The notes: generated from the letters alone by a model not told the origin. 13,350 nt of DNA from Prevotellaceae bacterium (GCA_031278495.1 JAITKG010000028.1:1-13350), one strand, 5' to 3'; positions 1-8,844 are shown, counted from the first letter of the stretch. A program made the numbers and translations.

Positions 1-378
1 GAAGATGTTGGCGTTGATTTTTTCAGGCAGCTGGAAGCAAATGACATTTTGTTTATTGACTCGTCACATGTAATCCGTCCTCAGGGAGATGTTCTCTTTG
101 AATACTTGGAGCTGCTGCCGACGCTTACCCGAGGCGTAATTGTGCATATTCATGACATTTTTTCTCCGAGGGATTACCTTGCCCACTGGGTTATATCTGA
201 GGTACGGCTTTGGAATGAGCAATACCTGCTGGAGGCATTTTTGAGCTTCAACTCTACATGGAAAATCCTTGGTGCATTGAATTTTTTGCATCACAACCAC
301 TACGATTTGCTAAAAGAAAAATGCCCCAAGCTTACGCCGGATACGGAACCCGGCTCTTTTTATATAGTGAAAATGTAA
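1..378 (+). CDS. Class I SAM-dependent methyltransferase, C-terminal part (5' end outside window)
   Basis: The reading frame is open from the first base, so the gene starts upstream of the window; about 125 C-terminal residues are visible. The segment reads DILFIDSSHV, then a stretch ending GVIVHIHDIF, then WNEQYLLEAFL. This pattern is typical of Methyltransf_24-type class I methyltransferases: an acidic strand end (FIDSSH), then a conserved HDIF motif, then the WNE-YLL helix. The SAM-binding glycine-rich loop would lie in the missing N-terminal part. Family members are often found in surface polysaccharide or glycan modification loci, but the substrate cannot be read from this fragment. An in-frame TTG near base 49 is simply an internal leucine codon. 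The gene converges on dnaK, and no terminator of its own is evident in the 60 bases after the stop. Confidence 0.75.
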   Translation, partial: EDVGVDFFRQLEANDILFIDSSHVIRPQGDVLFEYLELLPTLTRGVIVHIHDIFSPRDYLAHWVISEVRLWNEQYLLEAFLSFNSTWKILGALNFLHHNHYDLLKEKCPKLTPDTEPGSFYIVKM

Positions 379-440
379 AGATTTCCAGAAGTCAAAAAAC
401 AACGCATGTAGTATCAACTATAATTCCTACAAAACATCAA

Positions 441-475
441 TAAAAACATCCCCGCAAACGCTGTTTACGGGGATG
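441..475 (-). terminator. Rho-independent terminator of dnaK
   Basis: Arms at 447-459 and 463-475 form a 13-bp stem (one mismatch) around a 3-base loop. On the minus strand the stem is followed by TTTTTA, 25 bases past the dnaK stop. There is no T-tract on the plus-strand side, so it serves dnaK rather than the upstream methyltransferase gene. Confidence 0.85.
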
Positions 476-500
476 CTTACTATTGCTTTGTTTCAGCGGA

Positions 501-2450
501 CTACTTCACTTCCTCGAAATCTACATCCTTCACTTCATTGTCTTGGTTGCCTTGTGCGCTGCCGTCACCGGCATTGGCATTTGCGGCAGACTGGGCGAAC
601 GGGTCGGCTGCACCGCCAAACGGATTGGCTGCGCCGCCTTGCGCTTGCGTGGCATTGTAGATGTCTTGCGATGCCGCCTGCCAGGCGTCGTTGATTTCTT
701 TCATGGCGGCATCGATAGCGGTTACGTCTTGCGCTTTGTGCGCTTCTTTCAGTTTTGCTAAAGCCGCTTCAATGGCTGTCCGTTTGTCGAGCGGAATTTT
801 GTCGCCAAATTCTTTTAATTGTTTTTCCGTTTGGAAAGCCATGCTGTCGGCGGCATTTATTTTTTCAATGCGTTCGCGTTCGCGCTTGTCGGCTTCTTCG
901 TTGGCTTTGGCTTCATCGCGCATACGTTTGATTTCATCATCCGTCAAGCCCGACGATGCTTCGATACGAATTTTCTGCTCTTTGCCCGTGCCTTTATCTT
1001 TCGCTGATACGTTCAGAATACCATTGGCGTCAATGTCGAATGTTACTTCAATTTGCGGTACGCCGCGCGGTGCGGGAGGAATACTGTCCAAATGGAAGCG
1101 ACCGATGGTTTTATTTTGGTTGGCCATAGGACGTTCGCCTTGCAGGATATGTATTTCTACGGAAGGCTGGTTATCGGCAGCCGTGCTGAAGGTTTCGCTC
1201 TTCTTCGTCGGTATTGTCGTATTGGCTTCAATCAGTCTGGTGAACACGCCACCGAGCGTTTCGATACCTAACGACAGCGGCGTTACGTCGAGCAACAGCA
1301 CGTCTTTCACATCGCCGGCGAGCACGCCGCCTTGAATAGCTGCTCCTACCGCCACCACTTCATCGGGATTGACGCCTTTACTGGGCGTTTTGCCGAATAT
1401 TTTTTCTACCAGCGCCTGAATGGCGGGAATACGCGTAGAGCCGCCCACTAATATGACCTCGTCAATTTGCGAAGCGTTGTAGCCTGCATCGGCTAAGGCT
1501 TTCCGGCAAGGTTCGGAACAACGCTGAATCAACGCGTCGGACAACTGTTCAAATTTGGCGCGGGTCAGCGTTTTTACCAAGTGTTTGGGAATACCGTCCA
1601 CCGGCATGATGTACGGCAAGTTGATTTCGGTGCTTGCCTGGCTCGACAGTTCGATTTTTGCTTTTTCCGCGCTTTCTTTCAAGCGTTGCAAAGCCATCGG
1701 GTCTTTGGACAAATCCAGTCCGCTGTTTTCATTTTTGAATTCCTGTACCAGCCAGTCAATGATTACCTGATCGAAGTCGTCGCCGCCGAGATGGGTGTCG
1801 CCATTAGTAGATTTCACTTCAAACACGCCGTCGCCCAAGTCAAGGATAGATATATCGAATGTACCGCCTCCCAAGTCGAACACCGCAACTTTGGAATCCT
1901 TGTGCTGCTTGTCGAGACCGTAGGCCAGCGCAGCAGCCGTAGGTTCGTTGATAATACGTTTTACGGTCAGTCCAGCAATTTCGCCGGCTTCTTTCGTTGC
2001 CTGGCGTTGCGAGTCGCTGAAATAAGCAGGTACGGTAATCACGGCTTCGGTAACTTCCTGCCCGAGGAAATCTTCGGCGGTCTTTTTCATTTTTTGCAGT
2101 ACCATCGCCGAAATTTCTTGCGGTGTGTAGGTTCTGTCATTGATTTTCACGCAGGGCGTTTCGCCTTTGCCTTTGACCACTTCATAAGGCACGCGTTTTA
2201 TTTCGCTCTGCACTTTGTCGAAAGGTTCGCCCATAAAACGTTTTATGGAGAATATCGTTTTCGAGGGATTCGTGATAGCTTGCCGTTTGGCGGGGTCGCC
2301 GATTTTGCGTTCGCCGTTATCGGCGAAAGCGACTACCGAAGGGGTGGTGCGTTTCCCTTCGCTGTTGATGATGACTACCGGTTCGTTGCCTTCCATTACG
2401 GACACGCAAGAGTTGGTAGTTCCTAAATCTATTCCTATTATTTTTCCCAT
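501..2450 (-). CDS. dnaK: Molecular chaperone DnaK (Hsp70)
   Basis: 649 residues, the normal length for DnaK, a cytosolic ATP-dependent chaperone that works with DnaJ and GrpE on unfolded proteins. The N-terminal ATPase domain shows the phosphate-1 loop DLGTTNS (residues 8-14), the [12 protein letters not shown] segment (about 141-152) and the phosphate-2 motif [13 protein letters not shown] (191-203). The interdomain linker [14 protein letters not shown] follows at about 385-398, then the substrate-binding beta domain and a helical lid. The tail is Gly/Ala/Gln/Asn-rich and ends DVDFEEVK, a variant of the EEVD-like tail. The gene stands alone: no grpE or dnaJ is adjacent. It has its own terminator, and a -24/-12-like promoter element sits 50 nt upstream of the ATG. 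Start choice is unambiguous because [14 protein letters not shown] matches the family N-terminus. Confidence 0.98.
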   Translation of the reverse strand: MGKIIGIDLGTTNSCVSVMEGNEPVVIINSEGKRTTPSVVAFADNGERKIGDPAKRQAITNPSKTIFSIKRFMGEPFDKVQSEIKRVPYEVVKGKGETPCVKINDRTYTPQEISAMVLQKMKKTAEDFLGQEVTEAVITVPAYFSDSQRQATKEAGEIAGLTVKRIINEPTAAALAYGLDKQHKDSKVAVFDLGGGTFDISILDLGDGVFEVKSTNGDTHLGGDDFDQVIIDWLVQEFKNENSGLDLSKDPMALQRLKESAEKAKIELSSQASTEINLPYIMPVDGIPKHLVKTLTRAKFEQLSDALIQRCSEPCRKALADAGYNASQIDEVILVGGSTRIPAIQALVEKIFGKTPSKGVNPDEVVAVGAAIQGGVLAGDVKDVLLLDVTPLSLGIETLGGVFTRLIEANTTIPTKKSETFSTAADNQPSVEIHILQGERPMANQNKTIGRFHLDSIPPAPRGVPQIEVTFDIDANGILNVSAKDKGTGKEQKIRIEASSGLTDDEIKRMRDEAKANEEADKRERERIEKINAADSMAFQTEKQLKEFGDKIPLDKRTAIEAALAKLKEAHKAQDVTAIDAAMKEINDAWQAASQDIYNATQAQGGAANPFGGAADPFAQSAANANAGDGSAQGNQDNEVKDVDFEEVK

Positions 2451-2499
2451 AATTGTAATTTTTTATAATTTCTTATTTGTTGTTTTGCCGGCTTTATGG

Positions 2500-2515
2500 G
2501 CAATGATTGTGCCAA
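2500..2515 (-). promoter_or_regulatory. Sigma-54-like -24/-12 element upstream of dnaK
   Basis: The minus strand reads TTGGCACAATCATTGC, which has GG and GC exactly 10 nt apart and matches the TTGGCAC-N5-TTGC consensus for RpoN promoters. Transcription would start near 2488, leaving a leader of about 38 nt before the ATG at 2450. No TAnnTTTG box, CIRCE inverted repeat or sigma-32-type promoter is visible on this strand in the dnaK-panB gap. Function is inferred from sequence alone. Confidence 0.55.
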
Positions 2516-2595
2516 AACCATTTTCTGACACATTGGCAGGAAAACGTTGTTTGGTTTGCATCCACGCAAGTTATATGCAAGATAAAAATTTTTCA

Positions 2596-2603
2596 TAGCT
2601 TTG
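2596..2603 (+). promoter_or_regulatory. Bacteroidota-type -7 box upstream of panB
   Basis: TAGCTTTG is a perfect TAnnTTTG match, 55 nt before the panB ATG. No clear -33 TTTG lies 19-21 nt further upstream, so only the -7 half is supported. The leader ends in an A-rich stretch (AAAAATCATAAAAAC) instead of a Shine-Dalgarno sequence. Confidence 0.5.
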
Positions 2604-2658
2604 TAGCCGCATAAATGCAGTAACTAATATTAACCTCAATAATAAAAATCATAAAAAC

Positions 2659-3474
2659 ATGTCAGTAGAAGGAAAAAAACGGGTGGTAACGACCCACGCT
2701 TTATATGAAATGAAACAGCGCGGCGAGAAAATCGCCATGCTCACGGTGTATGACTACACAATGGCGCGTATTATGGATACGGCGGGCATAGATATTATGC
2801 TGGTGGGCGATTCTGCCGCCAATGTAATGGCCGGACATGAAACCACGCTCCCTATTACGCTGGACCAAATGATTTATCATGCGCAAAGCGTGGTGCGCGC
2901 CGTGAAGAACCCGATGGTGGTGGTCGATATGCCTTTCGGCACATACCAGGGCAACTCGAAAGAAGCCGTGCACTCGGCTATCCGCCTGATGAAGGAAAGC
3001 GAAGCCGACGCCGTGAAGCTTGAAGGCGGCAGGGACGTGCTGGAATCAGTACAGCGTATCCTGTCGGCGGGTATTCCCGTGATGGGGCATCTGGGCTTGA
3101 CGCCGCAATCGATTTTGAAGTTCGGTACGTATTCCGTCCGCGCCAAAGATGAAGCCGAAGCCGCACAACTGCTCGAAGATGCGCACCTGCTCGAAGATGC
3201 AGGCTGTTTCGCGATTGTGCTCGAAAAAATTCCCGCGCAATTGGGAAAGCAGATCACCGAAGAATTAAAAATCCCGCTGATTGGCATCGGCGCCGGACGA
3301 TTTGTGGACGGGCAAGTGCTGGTAACACACGATATGCTGGGATTGAACCGGGAGTTCTCGCCGCGTTTCCTGCGGCGGTATGCAAACCTGTGCGAGGACA
3401 TGCAGAAAGCTTTCAAACATTACGTGAAAGATGTTAAATCCGGCGATTTTCCCAATGAAAAAGAGCAGTATTAG
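2659..3474 (+). CDS. panB: 3-methyl-2-oxobutanoate hydroxymethyltransferase (ketopantoate hydroxymethyltransferase)
   Basis: 271 residues, full length for PanB. The enzyme transfers a hydroxymethyl group from 5,10-methylene-tetrahydrofolate to 2-oxoisovalerate, the first committed step of pantothenate (CoA precursor) synthesis in the cytosol. It is a TIM-barrel protein. By alignment from memory with E. coli PanB, the Mg ligands correspond to D51 (in VGDS), D90 (in VVDMPFG) and E122 (in AVKLEGG, with K120). The catalytic acid corresponds to E189 (in IVLEKIP). The signature blocks [29 protein letters not shown] and IPLIGIGAG...[13 protein letters not shown] are all intact. panC and panD are not in the window. 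The stop is followed one base later by the ATG of the pseudouridine synthase, so the two are probably co-transcribed and translationally coupled. Confidence 0.97.
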   Translation: MSVEGKKRVVTTHALYEMKQRGEKIAMLTVYDYTMARIMDTAGIDIMLVGDSAANVMAGHETTLPITLDQMIYHAQSVVRAVKNPMVVVDMPFGTYQGNSKEAVHSAIRLMKESEADAVKLEGGRDVLESVQRILSAGIPVMGHLGLTPQSILKFGTYSVRAKDEAEAAQLLEDAHLLEDAGCFAIVLEKIPAQLGKQITEELKIPLIGIGAGRFVDGQVLVTHDMLGLNREFSPRFLRRYANLCEDMQKAFKHYVKDVKSGDFPNEKEQY

Positions 3475-3475
3475 C

Positions 3476-4264
3476 ATGGAGAACGGAGAACGGTCAATGG
3501 AGAACGGCATCATTCCGAGCGAAGCGAAGCGAAGTCAAGGAATCTGCTTACATACGCACCTGCTTGGTTCCAGCGTCATTCTCTACGAAGACAACCATAT
3601 TCTTGCTGTAAATAAACGGGCAGGGGAGATTGTGCAGGGCGATAAAACCGGCGATACGCCATTGTGCGAACTGCTGAAGCAATTTATCAAAGAGCGCGAC
3701 CACAAGCCCGGCAATGTTTTTCTGGGCGTGCCGCACCGGCTTGACCGGCCTGTGAGCGGCGTAACGCTCTTTGCGAAGACCGGCAAGGCTTTGGAACGCC
3801 TCAATGAATTGTTCCGTAATGGCGGCGTGCATAAAATTTATTGGGCTATCGTGAAAAATCCCCCTGCCAAAGACAGCGACACATTGACACATTATTTAAT
3901 CCGCAACGAAAAGCAAAATAAATCCTATGCCTCCGGCATGCCCCGGCAGGGCGCAAAAGAAGCGCGGTTGCGCTACTCGCTCCTTGCCGGCGGCGACAAT
4001 TATCATTTATTGGAAGTGCAACTGCTTACCGGGCGGCATCATCAAATCCGTTGCCAGTTGGCGGCTGTCGGCTGCCCGGTAAAAGGCGATTTGAAGTATG
4101 GCGCGCCGCGTTCCAATCCCGATGGCAGCATTTCGCTGCATGCGCGCAGCGTGGCTTTTGAGCATCCGGTGAAAAAAGAGCCGGTCGTTATTGTCGCGCC
4201 GGCGCCTGCGGATGCGTTATGGCAATGGTTTGAACAACGTCTGGGCGGGCTGCCGCAACGTTAA
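3476..4264 (+). CDS. RluD/RluA-family RNA pseudouridine synthase
   Basis: 262 residues from the ATG at 3476, which lies one base after the panB stop. The catalytic core begins at about residue 34 (VILYEDNHILAVNK). It contains the motif PHRLDRPVSGVTLFAKT with catalytic aspartate D90, and LLTGRHHQIRCQLA near residues 185-200. This is the RluA/RluC/RluD fold, which isomerises uridine to pseudouridine in rRNA or tRNA. No N-terminal S4 RNA-binding domain is present, so it is of the short single-domain type; the exact RNA target cannot be told. The first ~30 residues (MENGERSMENGIIPSEAKRSQG...) have no family counterpart and are encoded by a tandem GGAGAACGG stretch and a dispersed repeat. The frame is open back to an ATG at 3431 inside panB, but the coupled ATG at 3476 is more plausible. 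The stop overlaps the convergent kinase stop. Confidence 0.9.
   Translation: MENGERSMENGIIPSEAKRSQGICLHTHLLGSSVILYEDNHILAVNKRAGEIVQGDKTGDTPLCELLKQFIKERDHKPGNVFLGVPHRLDRPVSGVTLFAKTGKALERLNELFRNGGVHKIYWAIVKNPPAKDSDTLTHYLIRNEKQNKSYASGMPRQGAKEARLRYSLLAGGDNYHLLEVQLLTGRHHQIRCQLAAVGCPVKGDLKYGAPRSNPDGSISLHARSVAFEHPVKKEPVVIVAPAPADALWQWFEQRLGGLPQR
3478..3543. repeat. Tandem GGAGAACGG words plus dispersed ATTCC...GGAAT element at a gene start
   Basis: GGAGAACGG occurs at 3478-3486 and 3499-3507, with a partial copy (AGAACGG) at 3487-3493. This is followed by an element opening with ATTCCGAGCGAAGCGAAG (3512-3529) and closing with GGAAT (3539-3543). Elements of the form ATTCCGAGCGAAGC...GGAATCT resemble dispersed intergenic repeats common in Bacteroidota genomes. 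Here the element lies inside the reading frame of the pseudouridine synthase. Confidence 0.55.
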
Positions 4265-5934
4265 TACGTAAAACTGCTGCCGCCGATAAATTCGCGGAGA
4301 ATGGACGTCGGCGGAATGACCGCTTCGTCGCCGGGCGCAATCATCTCGAAATAGCTGAGGAATTTCAACAGCCGCAAGGCTTCGGCATACGACGGGTCGA
4401 TGGGGTGGATACGGTGCAGGAGCGGTTCGGCATGTCGCCGCAACACCGGCAATTCAAACAATAAAGCCGAATTAAACATCACATCGGCGTTTTCCTGAAA
4501 CGGGAAAATATAGCGGTCTTCGCCGTTGCGCACGCTTTGCCACCGTGCAATTGTTTGGCTGGCGGTGTAGCCGCGCGTTTGGGCGTCGCGCACAATTCGC
4601 CGGATTAAACGATTGTCAGTCGTCGGGACGCGGTTGTTTTCGTCCATCGAAATAGACGTGAGCGCCGACGCATAGATTTTGAATTTATTTTCGTCCTTCA
4701 CGCCTTCCGTCAGTGCGGGGTTCAGGGCATGGATGCCTTCCAGCACCAGCAGGTCATTGGGACGCGCTTTCAGCCGCTGTCCGGGAAAATAACGTTTCCC
4801 GTCTATAAAATCAAAACGCGGGACAGTGATTTCTTTCCCGTGCAGTAAATCGTCTAATTGTTCGTTGAGGAAATCCAAATCGAGGGCGCCGATAGTTTCA
4901 AAATCATAATTTCCGTCGGCGTCGCGGGGCGTTTTATCGCGGTCGACAAAATAATTATCCAGTTCCAGCGCCACCGGGTTTAAGCCCGCCACTTTTGCCT
5001 GTATGCCCAGCCGCTTCGACGATGTTGTTTTCCCGCTGCTCGACGGACCGGCAATCAGCACTAATTTTATACGGTCGTGCGCTTTTTGTATTTGTTGCGC
5101 CAGCGTGGCATATTCGCGCTCTTGCAGGGCTTCCGCCGTTTGGATGAGGCAGCGCGCCTCGTCTTGCTGGATAATTTTATTGATAGAACCGATACTGTTT
5201 GCGCCCAAAATTTCATTCCATTCCTTGTGTTGCCGGAAGATATGGAACAGTTTCGGCTGTTTGGGGCGCGGCTCCAGTTCCAGCGGGTTATTGGCTTGCG
5301 GCATGCGCAGCAGGACGCCGCCTTCGTACTTGTCCAGTCCAAAAACTTTCAGGTAGCCGGTTGAATAAAGCAACGGACCGTAGAAAATATCGGGACAGCC
5401 GTCCAAATAATAAATAGTAGTATAGAAACGCCCGCGCGTCTTTTGCAGCAACGCTTTTTCAGGTTGCCCGTTTTGCTCGAACAGGACGATGACTTTTTCG
5501 GTGGCTTCTTTTACGCGGATAAACGGTATATCTTTTTTCACCAGTTCGCGCATGTGCGCCGCCACCTGTTGCAATGCCGCCTCGCCGGCGGGCTGCCCGT
5601 CTTTGGTTATTTCGCCGTATAAACCGCGTGAAATGGAATGTTGAATAGCCAGCCGGTAATCGGGCAACACATCCTGAACGGCTTTCCGGCAAAGGAACGA
5701 AAGCGAACGTTGATAAGTCCGCATGCCGTCGGGGTATGAAATATCGACGAAGCGGATATTCATCGCAAAATATATCCTGTACGAAAGGTCTTTCAGCTGG
5801 TTGTCCACCAACGCCGCCAGCACGCTGGACGCTAAACGTACCTGCAATTGCTGCGATAATTGATATAAGTTCGTGCCGGGCGGGCATGTATGGTACGACT
5901 GGGTATTTTCGCAATAAATTTCTATCGTGTCCAT
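4261..5934 (-). CDS. Nucleoside (uridine-type) kinase with N-terminal TGS and ThrRS-like region
   Basis: 557 residues from the ATG at 5934. The C-terminal half is a phosphoribulokinase/uridine-kinase-type P-loop domain: Walker A GPSSSGKTT at 296-304, then LDNYFVDRDKTPRD, then the strand LLVLEGIHALNP. This predicts ATP-dependent phosphorylation of a nucleoside, with uridine/cytidine the family default. The N-terminal ~60 residues look like a TGS domain. Residues ~90-215 resemble the second additional (editing) domain of threonyl-tRNA synthetase (GPLLYSTGYLKVFGLDKYEGG). The editing-site pattern is degenerate: HxxxR instead of HxxxH at 99-103, and Phe/Leu where a CxxxH pair would be expected near 184-188. 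An in-frame ATG at 5961 is rejected because it lies within a -7 promoter box; the second methionine gives MDTIEIYCEN. The gene has no tight operon partner and ends 4 bp inside the convergent pseudouridine synthase gene. Confidence 0.88.
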   Translation of the reverse strand: MDTIEIYCENTQSYHTCPPGTNLYQLSQQLQVRLASSVLAALVDNQLKDLSYRIYFAMNIRFVDISYPDGMRTYQRSLSFLCRKAVQDVLPDYRLAIQHSISRGLYGEITKDGQPAGEAALQQVAAHMRELVKKDIPFIRVKEATEKVIVLFEQNGQPEKALLQKTRGRFYTTIYYLDGCPDIFYGPLLYSTGYLKVFGLDKYEGGVLLRMPQANNPLELEPRPKQPKLFHIFRQHKEWNEILGANSIGSINKIIQQDEARCLIQTAEALQEREYATLAQQIQKAHDRIKLVLIAGPSSSGKTTSSKRLGIQAKVAGLNPVALELDNYFVDRDKTPRDADGNYDFETIGALDLDFLNEQLDDLLHGKEITVPRFDFIDGKRYFPGQRLKARPNDLLVLEGIHALNPALTEGVKDENKFKIYASALTSISMDENNRVPTTDNRLIRRIVRDAQTRGYTASQTIARWQSVRNGEDRYIFPFQENADVMFNSALLFELPVLRRHAEPLLHRIHPIDPSYAEALRLLKFLSYFEMIAPGDEAVIPPTSILREFIGGSSFTY

Positions 5935-5958
5935 TCTGCTTTGTTTTGAATAGCGAAG

Positions 5959-5966
5959 CAAAGATA
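5959..5966 (-). promoter_or_regulatory. Bacteroidota-type -7 box upstream of the nucleoside kinase
   Basis: The minus strand reads TATCTTTG, a perfect TAnnTTTG, 25 nt before the ATG at 5934. It predicts transcription starting around 5952 and overlaps the upstream in-frame ATG (5959-5961), so it decides the start in favour of 5934. No good -33 TTTG is visible. Confidence 0.6.
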
Positions 5967-5971
5967 AAGAA

Positions 5972-6186
5972 AATTTACGGATTGAACGCTCCGCGCGCTC
6001 ATTCTTCGCGTGCAGCAGCCCAATTAGTCACATTAGCACATTAGCCACATTAGCACATTAACTGCTGCCGCGCCAGCCCAATTCTTAGTTCTTAACTCCG
6101 CTGCGCCAGCCACATCTTCACATTTTCACATCTCCACATCTTCACATTAGTTGCCGCGCCAGCCTCAATCCGTAAATCTGTAAATT
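5972..6186. repeat. Word-repeat island 1 (CACATNNN, AATTARR and GATTTACR families with GC-rich joints)
   Basis: A remnant ATTTACGGATT sits at 5973-5983. CACATTAG-type 8-mers run from 6029 to 6061. A joint CTGCTGCCGCGCCAGCC follows at 6062-6078. Minus-strand AATTARR-like 7-mers (AATTCTTAGTTCTTAA) follow, then a joint CTGCGCCAGC. Five contiguous CACAT 8-mers fill 6111-6150. After the joint TTGCCGCGCCAGCC come minus-strand GATTTACR words (6167-6186). Reading frames through it carry no gene-like signal. Confidence 0.85.
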
Positions 6187-6239
6187 CCCAAGATGGGCAG
6201 TAAAAATAAACAGCAAATTTCTTCAACATTAGGAGAAAT

Positions 6240-6273
6240 AAAAAGACCGTTCACGAATGTGAACGGTCTTTTT
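6240..6273 (-). terminator. Rho-independent terminator of groESL
   Basis: A perfect 15-bp inverted repeat: AAAAAGACCGTTCAC at 6240-6254, loop GAAT, and its complement at 6259-6273. The minus strand ends in a T5 run, 39 bases past the groEL stop. The symmetric A/T flanks would also let it act on the plus strand, where it could shield groEL from antisense reading. Confidence 0.93.
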
Positions 6274-6311
6274 ATTTGCGTAATTTGTAAAACTCCGCGT
6301 AATGCGCATTT

Positions 6312-8245
<1,934 letters not shown>

Positions 8246-8295
8246 AATTTTTTCTATTGTTAATTATTGATAGTTAATTTTTCGTTTTTCTACAG

Positions 8296-8312
8296 ACAAA
8301 AGCAATGCCAAA
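8296..8312 (-). promoter_or_regulatory. Sigma-54-like element upstream of groES
   Basis: The minus strand reads TTTGGCATTGCTTTTGT, with GG and GT 10 nt apart. It is a near match to TTGGCAC-N5-TTGC, differing at the C after GGCA and the final C. The distance from the -12 end to the groES ATG is 51 nt, versus 50 nt for the dnaK element, which is the main reason to take it seriously. No CIRCE repeat is present. Confidence 0.42.
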
Positions 8313-8346
8313 CATTTTTTTGTGTCATTTTTTCATTTTTGGACGA

Positions 8347-8354
8347 CAAAGGTA
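8347..8354 (-). promoter_or_regulatory. Bacteroidota-type -7 box upstream of groES
   Basis: The minus strand reads TACCTTTG, a perfect TAnnTTTG. It would start transcription near 8340 and leave a leader of about 95 nt, with the sigma-54-like element inside the leader. No convincing -33 box is seen. It could be a housekeeping promoter alongside the stress-type element. Confidence 0.5.
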
Positions 8355-8391
8355 CAAAAAAATATGACAGAGTTGCAGGAAACGCGTTACG

Positions 8392-8444
8392 TTTCGCGCG
8401 GAGCAATGAAAGAAGCCCCCTAACCCCCGAAGGGGGAACGGGGG
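8392..8444. repeat. TTTCGCGCGGAGCAATG word and CCCCC/GGGGG hairpin element
   Basis: TTTCGCGCGGAGCAATG (8392-8408) recurs exactly at 8646-8662. It runs into an AAGAAGCCCCC-type sequence with a CCCCC-GAA-GGGGG hairpin and a GGGGG end (to 8444). Related copies of the C/G-rich part occur at 8786-8844. This is intergenic dispersed-repeat material upstream of the groES promoters. Confidence 0.6.
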
Positions 8445-8580
8445 ATTTACAGATTTACGGATTTACAGATTTACGGATTTACAGATTGGGCTGGCGCGAC
8501 AACTAATGTGGAGATGTGAAAATGTGAAGATGTGGAGATGTGAAAATGTGGAGATGTGAAGATGTGGCTGACGCGGCAGC
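8444..8580. repeat. Word-repeat island 2a: (GATTTACR)5.5 - joint - (RARATGTG)8 - joint
   Basis: Five and a half units alternating GATTTACA/GATTTACG occupy 8444-8487 in exact 8-bp register. A joint GGGCTGGCGCGACAACTAA follows at 8488-8506 (overlapping the next array by one partial unit). Eight RARATGTG/CTAATGTG units then fill 8503-8566 in exact 8-bp register. The joint GCTGACGCGGCAGC (8567-8580) closes it. The order and the joint match the reverse complement of the right half of island 1. Confidence 0.88.
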
Positions 8581-8785
8581 CCCGAAGGGGCGGTATTATT
8601 ATAGCCCCGTGCGTAAGCGCGGGGTTTCAAAGCGCATCCTGTGCCTTTCGCGCGGAGCAATGCCGGCGCATAGCGGAACACTTTTGCTCCGCGCGAGTGC
8701 AGGAAGCGTCATCATGCATCCCCGCGCTGCGTTCCGCTTCGCTGCACTTGCACGGGGTTACCAACATTCCGCCCCTAACGGGGCG
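8579..8785. repeat. Composite element with inverted REP-like ends
   Basis: The left end (8579-8624) contains GCCCC-GAA-GGGGC, then GGTATTATTATAG, then CCCCGTGC-GTAA-GCGCGGGG. The right end (8720-8785), read in reverse complement, has GCCCC-GTTA-GGGGC, then GGAATGTTGGTAA, then CCCCGTGC and a final GCGCGGGG. The two ends are therefore the same element in opposite orientations. The middle holds a 12-bp perfect inverted repeat (8649-8660 with 8684-8695, CGCGCGGAGCAA). No transposase is encoded; the ~90-codon open frames across it are artefacts of GC-rich repeats. Confidence 0.7.
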
Positions 8786-8844
8786 ATGAAAGAAGCCCCC
8801 CAGCCCCCGAAGGAAGCCCCCTAACCCCCAAAGGGGGAACAGGG
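8786..8844. repeat. Duplicated AAGCCCCC...GGGGG dispersed repeat copies
   Basis: Two abutting copies of the AAGCCCCC(T/C)A(A/G)CCCCC element lie at 8790-8812 and 8813-8844. The second is complete with a CCCCC-AAA-GGGGG hairpin and an AACAGGG end. A third copy lies at 8410-8444. Confidence 0.6.

Noticed and set aside
1581..2426. Long open frame antisense to dnaK
   Set aside because: It lies wholly inside dnaK on the other strand, has a low-complexity Phe/His/Arg-rich translation and no recognisable domain. It is a codon-usage shadow of dnaK.
2451..2658. Search for CIRCE or sigma-32 promoter upstream of dnaK
   Set aside because: No TTAGCACTC-N9-GAGTGCTAA or CTTGAA...CCCCAT-type sequence was found by eye here or upstream of groES.
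3168..3231. Internal duplication in PanB ([12 protein letters not shown], 14-bp DNA repeat)
   Set aside because: Total length and alignment to the PanB family from memory are normal at this position, so it is probably ordinary helix sequence rather than an inserted duplication.
8463..8824. Several 70-95 codon open frames on both strands in repeat island 2
   Set aside because: Their translations are read-outs of the 8-bp words and GC-rich hairpins (for example repeated HIFTFSHLH). No coding signal is present.
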